Assembly (NCBI RefSeq): GCF_039537005.1 | Contig: NZ_BAAAZR010000020.1 | Coordinates: 310,001-374,000 of the forward strand | Source of the DNA: Sphaerisporangium flaviroseum | Lineage (GTDB): Bacteria > Actinomycetota > Actinomycetes > Streptosporangiales > Streptosporangiaceae | Direction: 5' to 3' | Length of the DNA stretch: 64,000 nt | Shown here: in pieces, positions 46,336 through 55,292 of the stretch | How the letters are laid out: every line of letters starts with the position of its first letter | Numbering within the stretch: the stretch's first letter is position 1 | The notes under the pieces: model-generated | What the model was told of the DNA's origin: nothing | The model's input: only the letters and a program-made list of their open reading frames with translations | The model's database searches: none | Made by a program: the position numbers and the translations under genes

Positions 46336-48884
46336 GCGATCTCCCGCTGGTACTCCCCCTCGACGACGCCACCGCCGACCTCGCGACCGCGGGAGGCAAG
46401 GGCACCTCACTGGCGCGCATGGCAGCCGCCGGCCTGCCCGTTCCGCCGGGCTTCCACATCACCACCCACGCCTACGAAGCCTTCGTCACGGCGAACGGGC
46501 TGCGCGAGCCCATCCTGGCCGCCGTCGCCGCCGGCACGTCCGAGGAGGCGGCGGTCACGATCCAGGGCCTGTTCGCCGGGCACGAGCTTCCGGAGTCGAT
46601 CAGGGAGGCGATCGTCAAGGCGTACACGGCTCTCGGGGAGCCCCCGGTCGCCGTGCGCTCCTCGGCCACGGCGGAGGACCTGCCGGGTCTGTCGTTCGCC
46701 GGGCAGCAGGAGAGCTACCTCAACATCCAGGACGAGGAGGCGCTGCTGGCCGCCGTCAGGCGCTGCTGGGCCTCGCTGTGGGGAGGGCGCGCGATCGCGT
46801 ACCGGGCCGGGAACGGCATCGCACCGGAAGAGGTGACCATGGCGGTGGTCGTCCAGGAGCTGGTGCCCGCCGACGCGGCCGGCGTCCTGTTCACCGCCGA
46901 CCCGGTCACCGGGGCCGGGGACCAGATGATCGTCAACGCCGCGTGGGGGCTGGGCGAGTCCGTGGTAGGCGGCCAGGTCACCGCCGACACCGTCGTCGCG
47001 AGCAGGCCGGACGGCGCGATCCTGGAACAGCGGATCAGCGACAAGGCCGTGATGACCGTGCGCACCGAGGGCGGGACGGCCGAGGTGCCGGTGCCCGCGT
47101 CCCGGCGCGCCCGGCCGGTGCTCGACGCCGCGCAGGTCGCCGGCCTGGTGCGTCTCGGCACGCGCATCGAGGAGCTGTACGGGCGTCCGATGGACGTCGA
47201 GTGGGCGCTGCGCGACGGCACGATCTTCGTCGTGCAGGCCCGGCCGATCACCGGCCTGGACTCCGCCGGCGGCTCGCGGGAGGAGTGGAACGACAGCCTC
47301 GGCGGCGACTACCTGTGGAGCAACGGGAACGTCGGCGAGGCCATCCCCGACGTCATGACGCCCAGCACCTGGTCGTTCGTCCACATCTTCATGTCGGGGG
47401 CGATGCGCGCCTCCTCGATCGCCGAATACCGGGCGTACGGGATGATCGGCGGCCGTTTCTACATGAATCTCAGTCTGGCGGCCACGATCGCGGCGACATT
47501 CGGGATGAAGCGGAAGTTCGCCACGTCCATCGAGCCGGTCTTCGGCAAGATCCCGCCGGGCATGGAGATCCCGCTGGTGCCGGTCTCCCGGTGGCACCTG
47601 TTCCGCACGATCCTTCCCCTCACCATCGAGCTCAGGCGGCAGGTGCGGGCGAACACGCCGAGGTTGCCCTCGTTCTTCGCCGCGGCGCCCGGCCGGTGCG
47701 AGAAGCTGCGCGACCGTATCGAGCAGACCTCCGACGCCGGCGACCTCGCCGCGCTGTGGCGCGCGGAGGTCGGGCCGTACCTGCTGGAATGCTCCCACAT
47801 GCTGGAAGCCGCCACCCGGCAGGACACCCGGGCGCTGACCGTCGAGCACGCCCGCATCGGGAAGCTGGCCGGCGAGTCCGACGCCGTCGCCCTCATGACC
47901 GGGCTGCACTCGGCGGCGGGCGGCCTGGCGAGCCTCGGGCTCCTCGTCGGCCTCGATCGGCTGTCACGCGGTGAGGTCGACCGGGAGACCTTCGCCCGGC
48001 AGTGGGGCCACCGTGGCCCGAGCGAGTTCGAGGTCTCCGTCCCCCGGCCCGCCGAGGATCCCGAGTGGATCGACAGGCAACTCGCCGGCCTGCGCCAGGC
48101 GGAGCACGACGTCGACACCCTCCTCGCCCGGCAGGAGGAGGCGCGGGCGGCCGCCTGGAAGCGGTTCGCCGAACGCCACCCGGGCAAGGTGAAGGCCACG
48201 CGCCGCAAGATCGCGCGGATGACGAAGGCACTGCGAGACCGGGAGGTGGCCCGATCCGAGGTGGTCCGCGCCTTCTGGGCCCTCCGGGCGTACGTGCTGC
48301 GTGCGGGCGAGATCACCGGACGGGGCGACGACCTGTTCTTCCTGCCGATCGACGAGCTCCTCGCGGTGCTCGACGGCGACGACACGCCCTTCTCGGCCGT
48401 GGACGCGCGGCGCCGCGCCTACGAGCGCTACCGCGCCCTGCCGCCGTACCCGGCGCTGATCCGCGGCCGGTTCGACCCGTTCGAGTGGGCCGCCGACCCG
48501 CGACGGCGTGGTGACGTGTTCGACGAGCACGGCCGCAGGGCTCCCGCGGGCGACGCGGTCACGGGCTTCCCCGGCGCGTCCGGCGTCGTGGAGGGGCGCG
48601 TACGCGTCATCGCGAACGTCGACGAGAGTGACCTGCTCCAGCCTGGCGAGATTTTGGTGACGACCGTCACCAACGTCGGGTGGACACCGCTGTTCCCCCG
48701 GGCCGCCGCCGTCGTGACCGACGTGGGCGCTCCGCTGTCCCACGCGGCCATCGTCGCCCGCGAGCTCGGCATCCCGGCGGTGGTCGGCTGCGGCGACGCC
48801 ACCACCCGCCTGCGCACCGGCGACCTCGTACGCGTCGACGGCCGGCGCGGCACCGTCGAGACCCTGGAACCGGCCTCGCGCTAG
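46332..48884 (+). CDS. PEP-synthase-like/rifampin phosphotransferase-type enzyme
   Basis: The 850-residue enzyme has three parts. An ATP-grasp PEP/pyruvate-binding domain covers about 1-310 (GGKGTSLARMAAAGLPVPPGF, VRSSATAEDLPGLSFAGQQESYL, VEWALRDGTIFVVQARPIT). A helical middle domain covers about 320-730. A swivelling phospho-His domain ends the protein, with the catalytic His in PLSHAAIVARELGIPAVVG near 803. Length and order match rifampin phosphotransferase, which inactivates rifamycins, better than genuine PEP synthase. The middle domain decides the substrate and is too divergent for me to read. No rifamycin-associated element is seen upstream. Confidence 0.8.
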   Translation: MSDLPLVLPLDDATADLATAGGKGTSLARMAAAGLPVPPGFHITTHAYEAFVTANGLREPILAAVAAGTSEEAAVTIQGLFAGHELPESIREAIVKAYTALGEPPVAVRSSATAEDLPGLSFAGQQESYLNIQDEEALLAAVRRCWASLWGGRAIAYRAGNGIAPEEVTMAVVVQELVPADAAGVLFTADPVTGAGDQMIVNAAWGLGESVVGGQVTADTVVASRPDGAILEQRISDKAVMTVRTEGGTAEVPVPASRRARPVLDAAQVAGLVRLGTRIEELYGRPMDVEWALRDGTIFVVQARPITGLDSAGGSREEWNDSLGGDYLWSNGNVGEAIPDVMTPSTWSFVHIFMSGAMRASSIAEYRAYGMIGGRFYMNLSLAATIAATFGMKRKFATSIEPVFGKIPPGMEIPLVPVSRWHLFRTILPLTIELRRQVRANTPRLPSFFAAAPGRCEKLRDRIEQTSDAGDLAALWRAEVGPYLLECSHMLEAATRQDTRALTVEHARIGKLAGESDAVALMTGLHSAAGGLASLGLLVGLDRLSRGEVDRETFARQWGHRGPSEFEVSVPRPAEDPEWIDRQLAGLRQAEHDVDTLLARQEEARAAAWKRFAERHPGKVKATRRKIARMTKALRDREVARSEVVRAFWALRAYVLRAGEITGRGDDLFFLPIDELLAVLDGDDTPFSAVDARRRAYERYRALPPYPALIRGRFDPFEWAADPRRRGDVFDEHGRRAPAGDAVTGFPGASGVVEGRVRVIANVDESDLLQPGEILVTTVTNVGWTPLFPRAAAVVTDVGAPLSHAAIVARELGIPAVVGCGDATTRLRTGDLVRVDGRRGTVETLEPASR

Positions 48885-49660
48885 CCGCCGAGGAGGTGGC
48901 CCGGGTTGGCCACGGCGGTCACCACGCAGAAGCCGATCGGCCCTGCGGTGTCGTGCAGCGTGCAGTGGGAGGTCGCGATGCCCGCGTCGCTGAGGTGACC
49001 GCCGGCTTCCAGGCCCACTTCCTCACCGACCGGCATGCGGCTGAGGGTGAGCGTGTAGTCGGCGTTGATGAAGTGCAGGCCCGACGTGCCGGAATTGCTG
49101 AGCGGGCTGGCGAAATCGGCGGCCAGCGCGACGCGTACGAGAGGCGAGATGGCCTCACCCTCGACCAGGGGATGGGTCTCCCTGAGCCAGGCTCGCCCAG
49201 GTCCCGGGTCCGCCCAGCGAGTCAGTTGCCACAGGTCGAACGGCGGCGTCCACACGCCGGGCGGTGGCGGGCCGAGCTCGGCCGGAGCGGGTGCGTCCCA
49301 GGCCGGAGTCCGCCAGATCTCGCCGTCCGGCTGCTCGCCCTTCCGCAGGAGCACGGCACTCGCCCTCGCGACCACGCCTTGCTCGGTGCGCACGGTGGCG
49401 TCGGCCACCCGGATCCTGCGGCCCTGCCTGACCTGGGTCGTCTCCACGCTCAGCGGCAGCAGAGGGCTGTTGCGGAACAGATCGACGGTCAGGCGGGTGA
49501 AGTGGAAGTCCGCGTCGCCATACTCCGCTTCGAGCGCTCGGGCGGCGAGACCGCCGAGCAGGCGCCCATGCAGCATGTCCGCGGACCAGGGACCACGGGC
49601 GTGTGGAGCGGGAACGAGCTCGCCGTTCTTCAGCGTGAAGAAGGCCCTGTTATCTGACAC
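48881..49660 (-). CDS. Thioesterase/TesB-like double hotdog protein
   Basis: The 259-residue protein has two hotdog halves: an N-terminal half with HGRLLGGLAARALEAEYG, HFTRLTVDLFRNSPLLPL and RQGRRIRVADATVRT, and a C-terminal half ending GLEAGGHLSDAGIATSHCTLHD. It probably hydrolyses an acyl-CoA in the cytosol. The GTG at 49660 is preceded by TAGAAT, suggesting a leaderless start; an in-frame GTG at 49681 lies within that promoter-like stretch. Its stop overlaps the stop of the convergent enzyme gene by four bases. Confidence 0.82.
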   Translation of the reverse strand: MSDNRAFFTLKNGELVPAPHARGPWSADMLHGRLLGGLAARALEAEYGDADFHFTRLTVDLFRNSPLLPLSVETTQVRQGRRIRVADATVRTEQGVVARASAVLLRKGEQPDGEIWRTPAWDAPAPAELGPPPPGVWTPPFDLWQLTRWADPGPGRAWLRETHPLVEGEAISPLVRVALAADFASPLSNSGTSGLHFINADYTLTLSRMPVGEEVGLEAGGHLSDAGIATSHCTLHDTAGPIGFCVVTAVANPGHLLGG

Positions 49661-49749
49661 AGAACGCGATTCTAGTATCACTCCGGCCCCAGAAGGGGGC
49701 GGTGGCGCCGCAACCTTTCAGCCGGGACTACAGGCAACGAGGCCAGCTA

Positions 49750-49862
49750 ATCCCGACGAACCAAAGCCCCTCCCGGCACCCATTTGATCAGGGAACCCAC
49801 TTGACACCCACCCAGCCCAAACCACCCCCGAACCAACCAGACCGGGGACAACCGGGACGAAG
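49750..49862 (+). repeat. Left arm of a ~110-bp inverted repeat pair
   Basis: Starting with ATCCCGACGAACCAAAGC, this stretch matches the reverse complement of 51183-51295 with few changes. It shares CCCTCCCGGCACCC, TTTGATC, CCACTTGAC, CCCACCCAGCCC and ACCACCCCCGAACC in the same order. The two arms enclose about 1.3 kb with two genes. Part of this arm passes into the short tandem repeats that follow. Confidence 0.85.
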
Positions 49863-49960
49863 CAACCGGGGACAACCGGGACGAGCAGCCAGGGACTACC
49901 AGGACGAGGCAACCGGGGACGACCGGGACGGAGCAGCCAGGGGCTACCAGGGTGAAGCAG
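49842..49960 (+). repeat. Degenerate short tandem repeats, noncoding
   Basis: Units of about 20-28 bases such as AACCGGGGACAACCGGGAC, followed by GAAGC or GAGCAGCC, recur five times with drift. A 108-codon frame spans them but encodes only Arg/Gln/Gly/Asp-rich repeats, so I treat the region (about 49680-50154) as noncoding. Confidence 0.75.
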
Positions 49961-50154
49961 CAAGGAACCGCCGAGGCCGGGCAGCACGGCTCTGGCGGCG
50001 AAGGCGTTGTCGGCTTGACGGCATGTAGTGGCTATTCTGCCGACTTGTTGTATCGGAGTTCAGCCCAGGCGGCGGCTTCGGGTCGTCCGTAAAGGCGCGG
50101 CGCGCCTGGTGTTCCGGGCGCGACAATTCCCCTGTGACGTGAAAAACTCATCGT

Positions 50155-50448
50155 ATGGACAGGCTGGATGACGCGGCGATATCCACCCGGCTGGGCGAGG
50201 TGCCCGAGTGGCGGCGCGAGGGCGACGAGATCCGGCGCACTGTGGTCGCCCCCGACTTCCGCACGGCCATCGCCATCGTGAACGACGTGGCGGAGCAGGC
50301 CGAGAACCTCAACCACCACCCGGACATCGACATCCGCTGGCGGCGCCTCCACCTCACCCTCATGACCCACGACGCCGGCGGCCTGACCGAGATGGACTTC
50401 AAGCTCGCCGCCAGAATCGACGCCATCGCTGCCGACCACGGCGCCTGA
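50155..50448 (+). CDS. 4a-hydroxytetrahydrobiopterin dehydratase (pterin-4a-carbinolamine dehydratase)
   Basis: The 97-residue protein has the diagnostic core ENLNHHPDIDIRWRRLHLTL with the catalytic His pair, and the closing THDAGGLTEMDFKLAARID. It dehydrates 4a-hydroxytetrahydropterin or serves as a molybdopterin-related or moonlighting protein. No aromatic amino acid hydroxylase is nearby. There is no ribosome site before the ATG, so it may be leaderless. It lies inside the pair of inverted repeats. Confidence 0.93.
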   Translation: MDRLDDAAISTRLGEVPEWRREGDEIRRTVVAPDFRTAIAIVNDVAEQAENLNHHPDIDIRWRRLHLTLMTHDAGGLTEMDFKLAARIDAIAADHGA

Positions 50449-50687
50449 GCCCCACCTTCTGGAGGCGCTGGGCCGTTCCCGCGGCGGGCAGAGTATCAAG
50501 CTTCACTTGGCCGCCGACCGGCGTTGCCGTCCTCTCGCTCGTATCATCAGCCCTGGTCAGCATGCGGGCAGCCCGTACTTCCAGCGTGTGCTGGAGCGGG
50601 TCCGGAGCGTACGAACCGGGTCGTCTCCGCCGACTCCTGGACTCTGTGCCGGTGTGGCTATGGCCGGATTCAGGTGAGGGTCATACG

Positions 50688-51170
50688 ATGTCGATCATGC
50701 CGAATTTGGGGCCTCTAGAGGTGTTAATCCTGATCGTGGTGGTGGGGGTGGTCGTTGGGGCGGTCGTGGCGGCGATCAGGATCGGTCGGACGGGAAGCGG
50801 ATCATCATCCGTCCCGCAGATGAGACCGGCGACGCCGCAGGAGCTGCACCGGATCGTCACCCAGCTGACGCGCCAGGGACGCCAGATCCATGCGATCAAG
50901 GAGCTGCGGCAGTTCACCGGGCTCGACCTGCGGACCGCCAAGGCCGTCGTCGACGGCGTGGCCATGGGGCGTGACATGTGGAGCCATCCCGCCATGACCC
51001 GGTTCAGGCCTGCCGACCGCGATGCCCTGCCGCATACCGCCGGTCCCGACCTGGCCACCCGCGTACGCGAGCTCAAGGCCGCCGGCCGTGAGGAGCAGGC
51101 GGTCCATCTGGTGCGCGGAGAGACCGGCATGGGCGAGCAGGAGGCCAGGACCTTCGTCGACAGCCTTTGA
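50688..51170 (+). CDS. Membrane-anchored protein with two L7/L12 C-terminal-like repeats
   Basis: The 160-residue protein has one N-terminal membrane helix (GPLEVLILIVVVGVVVGAVVAAI) and two similar modules. The first is QELHRIVTQLTRQGRQIHAI followed by FTGLDLRTAKAVVDGV; the second is DLATRVRELKAAGREEQAVHLV followed by TGMGEQEARTFVDSL. The modules resemble the ribosomal L7/L12 C-terminal fold, with the helix-turn pattern used to bind partners. The ribosome site is GAGGG before the ATG at 50688. A role as a membrane-side docking protein for translation or GTPase factors is conjecture. Confidence 0.78.
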   Translation: MSIMPNLGPLEVLILIVVVGVVVGAVVAAIRIGRTGSGSSSVPQMRPATPQELHRIVTQLTRQGRQIHAIKELRQFTGLDLRTAKAVVDGVAMGRDMWSHPAMTRFRPADRDALPHTAGPDLATRVRELKAAGREEQAVHLVRGETGMGEQEARTFVDSL

Positions 51171-51182
51171 CCAGAGGGCGTG

Positions 51183-51295
51183 CTTCAGCTGGTTGTTCCC
51201 GGCCTGGTCGGTTCGGGGGTGGTCTAGGGCTGGGTGGGCGTCAAGTGGATACCCCGATCAAACGGGTGCCGGGAGGGGCTTTGGTTCGTCGGGAT
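51183..51295 (-). repeat. Right arm of the ~110-bp inverted repeat pair
   Basis: This is the reverse-complement partner of 49750-49862. It begins 12 bases after the stop codon of the L7/L12-like gene and ends in ATCCC on the reverse strand, at the same point as the left arm. Confidence 0.85.
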
Positions 51296-51317
51296 CTGCT
51301 GGTCTCCCAGTGCGTGG

Positions 51318-51355
51318 CAGGCCCGGCTCGCCGCCGTCGCGGCGTGCCGGGCCTG
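51318..51355. terminator. Large hairpin between convergent genes
   Basis: CAGGCCCGGCTCGCCGC pairs with GCGGCGTGCCGGGCCTG (one mismatch in 17) around CGTC. It lies between the L7/L12-like gene and the convergent AhpD-like gene and could stop transcription both ways. Confidence 0.7.
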
Positions 51356-51371
51356 TGTCCATGGGTCGCTG

Positions 51372-51926
51372 TCACAATCCTCGTTGCGCCATGCTGGCCG
51401 TGTAGCCGTGGGTGACGATCAGGTCGGCCGTCTTGGTGTAGGCCTCGGGATCGTCTGGAGCGAAGGTGGCCAGGCCGTCGACGTAGCGGTTGTACATGCA
51501 GAAGGCGGCGGCGATCAGTACGGTGTCGTGGATCTCCAGGTCGGTGGCGCCCGTCTCGCGGGCGGCGGTGATGTGCGATTCCGTCACGGCGGTCCCACTC
51601 TGCTGGACCGCGCCGGCCAGGCGCAGCAGCGCCTTGAGCTTGTCCGTGATCGGCGCTGTGTCGAGGTCGGAGCAGGCATGGGCGACGATCTCCGCGCCGC
51701 CGGGTAACTGCGCGGCGGCGAAGGCGGAGTGCGAGGCCGAGCAGAAGCGGCACTTGTTGAGCGTGGAGACGTAGGAGGCGATGAGCTCGCGTTCCCCTCG
51801 CGACAGCGTGTTGTCTCCGCGCAACAGCACCTCGGCGAGTTCGTTGAGCACTCCCGCCGTCTCCGGGCGGTACCGCATCAGCCCTCTGATGCCAGGTTCG
51901 TCGTTCCCCAACTCGATGTGCGGCAT
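51372..51926 (-). CDS. AhpD-like carboxymuconolactone decarboxylase-family protein
   Basis: The 184-residue protein carries the AhpD redox site CRFCSASH (C-x2-C-x3-H), preceded by a basic/Glu helix (SRGERELIASYVSTLN). Members are alkylhydroperoxidase-type thiol peroxidase partners. GGAAGGG lies about six bases before the ATG. It is upstream-adjacent to the metalloprotease gene on the same strand, about 90 bases away, and may share its message. Confidence 0.87.
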   Translation of the reverse strand: MPHIELGNDEPGIRGLMRYRPETAGVLNELAEVLLRGDNTLSRGERELIASYVSTLNKCRFCSASHSAFAAAQLPGGAEIVAHACSDLDTAPITDKLKALLRLAGAVQQSGTAVTESHITAARETGATDLEIHDTVLIAAAFCMYNRYVDGLATFAPDDPEAYTKTADLIVTHGYTASMAQRGL

Positions 51927-52015
51927 GAATTCCCTTCCTGGACGAGACGTCGATGTCCACGGCCGAGGCCGGTAGTCAACTGCCGGCCCTCTGCCGTGGG
52001 GTGGGTGTGGAACGG

Positions 52016-54127
52016 TCAGAGGCCGACCATCTGACAGGTCGCGGTCGACTTCTTCGTCGGGTCGCTTTCGGAGGTGGCGGTGAGCTTGAGCTTCGCCAGG
52101 CGGTCGCCGCCCTTGGCTCGCTGGGCGTAGACGGGCACGAGCGTCGTCTTGCCGAATTCGACGGCGGACAGCTGGTTGGGGATCCAGGTCGTCCATCCCT
52201 TGCCGTCGACGGTGGTGGCGAGGCGGTAGACGTCCGACTTCAGGTAGGTGCTGACGTCCTCGGGATGCTGACCCGCGGGGGTGGCGGCCTTGCCGGTGTT
52301 GCCGAGCGGGAAGCGGCAGGCCGCCCACTCCGAACCCTTGGCGATCCCGGCGGTCGGCAGGACCCTGACGCCGCGTCGCTGCGGGCCGGCGCCGTCCAGG
52401 GACCGGATGGCCACCGTGTAGGACAGCGAGCCCTTGTCGTCGCGGTGCACGTTGAGCACGTAGAAGTGCAGGCGGTTGGCCTCGTCGACGTACTCGAACT
52501 CGCTGCCCGAGTCGGTGCCCGCGTGGAAGAGGGCGTCGGAGAGCTGCCGGTAGTCGCCGATCGTGATGGGGACCTGCGTGCCGTCGGGCAGGACGTAGTC
52601 GGTCATGCCGATGTCCTGCGGGTTGGCGTCGATGACCCACTCGAACGGCGCCTGGTCCTGGTTCTTGGTCTTGGCCAGCAGCACACCGGAGTCCGGGGTG
52701 AAGGAGTCGGCGCCGACCCGGTCCACCACCTCGATCGTGTAGTTGTGGTAGCCGCGGCCGTCGCAGAAGGGATCGGTCTGGGTGTCGCACGCCGGGCTGA
52801 GGTCACCGGTGCCGAGGGTGATGTTGACACCCGACAGGTCATTGGCGCCGGGCAGGATCTCCCGGGCGGTCACCCTGGCGACGACCAGGCCCGACTCCGC
52901 CAGCGCCTCCCGCGAGAGACGCAGGACGTTCTGCTCGTCCACCATCTGCAGCTTGATCTTGTTGCGGAGCATGTGCTGGGCGCCCATCGAAGCCCCACCG
53001 GTGGGCGGGATCATCCACCGGCTGTGCGGGCCACCCGGGCCGTTGAAGGTGCCCCGGCTGAGCATCTCCCAGATACCGCTGTACGCGCGGCGCGGTGGCA
53101 CGCTGAAGGGGTTGTTGTAGTTGTCGCCGATGCCCAGGATGTGGCTGAACTCGTGGGCGTAGACGCTCTGGCCGGAGCTTTCCGCCTGGGTGGAGGATCC
53201 CCCGCCGGCGTTGGGCCAGATGGAGGAGGCGGAGGCCCAGGAGGTCCACTCGACGTACCGGGTCCTCGCCCAGTTCGGCAGGGCGGGGTCGGGCGGTCCG
53301 AAGGCGTCGGTGACGTCCTCCTTGGTCGGGAACTTGATCGGCCCGAACTCCTGCCAGGTCGCCGACTCGTCCTGCCCGGCGCTGAGGTAGAAGATGAAGT
53401 CGTATCGCGCGAGGGTGTCCTCGCCTTCGGCGGCGGACCAGGCGGCGCGTCCGTCGGTGCGGAGGTTGCGGTTGCAGGTGTCGCCCGCCGGGCAGGCGGT
53501 GCCGCCCTGGAACTCCATAGCGTACTCGTGCGACTTGCCCGGCATCTCGTACGGCCCGAAGGCGTCGAGCTCGACGCCGTACCTGCCGCCGGAGTCCTCC
53601 ATCCAGTACTCGTGGATGGTGTGGCCGCGGTTCAGCTTGCCGGGGGTGTTGAGGAAGTCCTTGTAGAACTGGGCCACCTGCTCACGCGGGATGTCGTGGG
53701 CCTCCGCGCTCGGGTTGCCGAACACCGTCGACCTCTCCGGCCGGGTGACCACGAACGCCTGGTTGGGGTAGTCCAGCAGTACGAGCGCACCCTTGAACGT
53801 GCGTTTGGAGCCCTTCCCCGCGGGGTCGGCCCAGTTGGTGCCCAGGACGGGCTGGTAGTCGTCCTCCCAGGTCATGTGGTCGGGGTTCTTCCAGTTCTGC
53901 GGGTCGATCACGGCGGGGCCGCCGGGCTTGCCCTTGAACACCGTCGCCGGCGCCTGCTCCTGCCAGGGCTGCCGCTGCGGCCAGTGGTCGGCCTGCCATG
54001 GATGCGGGGGCTCGGGTGGTGGTTCCGCCGAGGCCGGGGTCGTGGCCAGTCCCAGCGGACCGAGCACGGTGGCGATGATAAGTACGGTTAGTCGACGCTT
54101 CCTGCGGTGGATTGACGACTTGGTCAC
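52016..54127 (-). CDS. Secreted M6-like zinc metalloprotease
   Basis: The 703-residue protein has a signal peptide (RRLTVLIIATVLGPLGLATTPASA) and a catalytic domain with the zinc motif HEFSHILGIGD (HExxHxxGxxD), followed by NYNNPFSVPP and a Met-containing turn (IWEMLSRG). Several Cys pairs are present outside (CPAGDTC, CDTQTDPFC). The C-terminal third is beta-rich. It resembles immune inhibitor A-type peptidases in layout. The GTG start has GGAG eleven bases upstream. It is an exported protein-degrading enzyme, perhaps for nutrient supply alongside the chitobiose transport genes downstream. Confidence 0.82.
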   Translation of the reverse strand: MTKSSIHRRKRRLTVLIIATVLGPLGLATTPASAEPPPEPPHPWQADHWPQRQPWQEQAPATVFKGKPGGPAVIDPQNWKNPDHMTWEDDYQPVLGTNWADPAGKGSKRTFKGALVLLDYPNQAFVVTRPERSTVFGNPSAEAHDIPREQVAQFYKDFLNTPGKLNRGHTIHEYWMEDSGGRYGVELDAFGPYEMPGKSHEYAMEFQGGTACPAGDTCNRNLRTDGRAAWSAAEGEDTLARYDFIFYLSAGQDESATWQEFGPIKFPTKEDVTDAFGPPDPALPNWARTRYVEWTSWASASSIWPNAGGGSSTQAESSGQSVYAHEFSHILGIGDNYNNPFSVPPRRAYSGIWEMLSRGTFNGPGGPHSRWMIPPTGGASMGAQHMLRNKIKLQMVDEQNVLRLSREALAESGLVVARVTAREILPGANDLSGVNITLGTGDLSPACDTQTDPFCDGRGYHNYTIEVVDRVGADSFTPDSGVLLAKTKNQDQAPFEWVIDANPQDIGMTDYVLPDGTQVPITIGDYRQLSDALFHAGTDSGSEFEYVDEANRLHFYVLNVHRDDKGSLSYTVAIRSLDGAGPQRRGVRVLPTAGIAKGSEWAACRFPLGNTGKAATPAGQHPEDVSTYLKSDVYRLATTVDGKGWTTWIPNQLSAVEFGKTTLVPVYAQRAKGGDRLAKLKLTATSESDPTKKSTATCQMVGL

Positions 54128-54383
54128 GGTCTTACCACTCCATCTGGACCAGCGCTCAGCCGGGGGGCGCTACAGACACTGTTGACGGAGATCATCTATC
54201 ACTTGTCGAAACTGCGATAGAGGACTTTGTAGGTGTAAATCGCGAATTTGCTGCACGCTGCGGGGATCCGGCCCGTCGCTGAGGGCCTACGGAGGCTGCC
54301 CATCGGGAGACCGGACCGGACCCCACCGCCGACCTACTGGACCGATCCCCGCCGTGACATCGGACCGGCTCTCCCTCTGCGAC

Positions 54384-55292
54384 CTACTTGACCGCCCCAG
54401 CGGTGAGGCCGGACTGGATCTGGCGCTGGAAGACGATGTAGACGATCAGCATCGGGATGATCGCCATGCTGAGGGCCGCGAACAGGCCGGGCCAGTCGGC
54501 CTCGTACCCCGCGGTGGTGTTGATGTTGGCGATGCCCTGGGTGATCAGCCACTTGTCCTCGACGCCGCCCGACAGCAGCACGATGGGCAGCAGGTACTGG
54601 TTCCACTGGCCGAGGATGTTGAAGATCGTGATGCTGATCAGGCCCGGCTTGGCCATCGGCACCATGATCTGGAAGAACGTGCGGGTGTGCGAGGCGCCGT
54701 CCATCATCGCCGCCTCCGCCACCGAGGTGGGGAGCGTCTTGAAGAACGCCGTCAGGAAGAACACGGTGAACGGCAGCGAGTAGGCGATGTAGACCAGGAT
54801 CACGCCGGCGTGGGTGTCGATCAGTCCGAGGTTGCGCACCACGAAGAACAGCGGGACCAGCGCGAGGAACACCGGGAACGACAGCCCCGACACGAACAGG
54901 TAGTAGATCGCCCGGTTGCCGAAGAAGCGGTAGCGCGCCAGCACGTACGCGGCCATGGAGCCGAACAGCATGGTGAACAACGTGCTCACGCCGACCACGA
55001 AGATGGTGTTCAGCATGTACCGCCCAATGTGGGCCTTCTCCCACGCCCGTCCCCAGGATGCCCAGCTGAAGCTGTCGGGCAGCGCAAGCGGCGCGTCGCC
55101 GACGATCTCGGGGTTGGTCTTGAAGGAGGCGAGGAACGTCCACAGGATCGGACCGACGACCAGGATCGTCCACACGATGAGCGCCACGTGGGAGAGCGCG
55201 CCGAAGACCCCCGTAGGGCTCGGCTGCCGGCGCCGGGTGGACGCGGCCGGGGCCTTGGCCACCCGGACCGTGTCGGTGTGGGTCGCCATCAT
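54384..55292 (-). CDS. ngcG: Sugar ABC transporter permease, NgcG-type
   Basis: The 302-residue permease has six membrane segments and the EAA loop (VAEAAMMDGASHTRTFFQIM) that contacts the ATPase, usually shared MsiK in actinomycetes. It follows ngcF with a TGATG overlap of stop and start. By its place beside a clear NgcE it should be the second permease of N-acetylglucosamine/N,N'-diacetylchitobiose uptake. No ATPase gene is present in the cluster, which is normal for this system. Confidence 0.85.
   Translation of the reverse strand: MMATHTDTVRVAKAPAASTRRRQPSPTGVFGALSHVALIVWTILVVGPILWTFLASFKTNPEIVGDAPLALPDSFSWASWGRAWEKAHIGRYMLNTIFVVGVSTLFTMLFGSMAAYVLARYRFFGNRAIYYLFVSGLSFPVFLALVPLFFVVRNLGLIDTHAGVILVYIAYSLPFTVFFLTAFFKTLPTSVAEAAMMDGASHTRTFFQIMVPMAKPGLISITIFNILGQWNQYLLPIVLLSGGVEDKWLITQGIANINTTAGYEADWPGLFAALSMAIIPMLIVYIVFQRQIQSGLTAGAVK

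Noticed and set aside
49702..50028. A 108-codon plus frame upstream of the pterin dehydratase gene
   Set aside because: It only translates degenerate short repeats and part of the inverted repeat arm, and no ribosome site precedes it.
51953..54091. A 712-codon plus frame across the metalloprotease gene
   Set aside because: The opposite strand carries a signal peptide and the HEFSHILGIGD motif, so this is a shadow frame.
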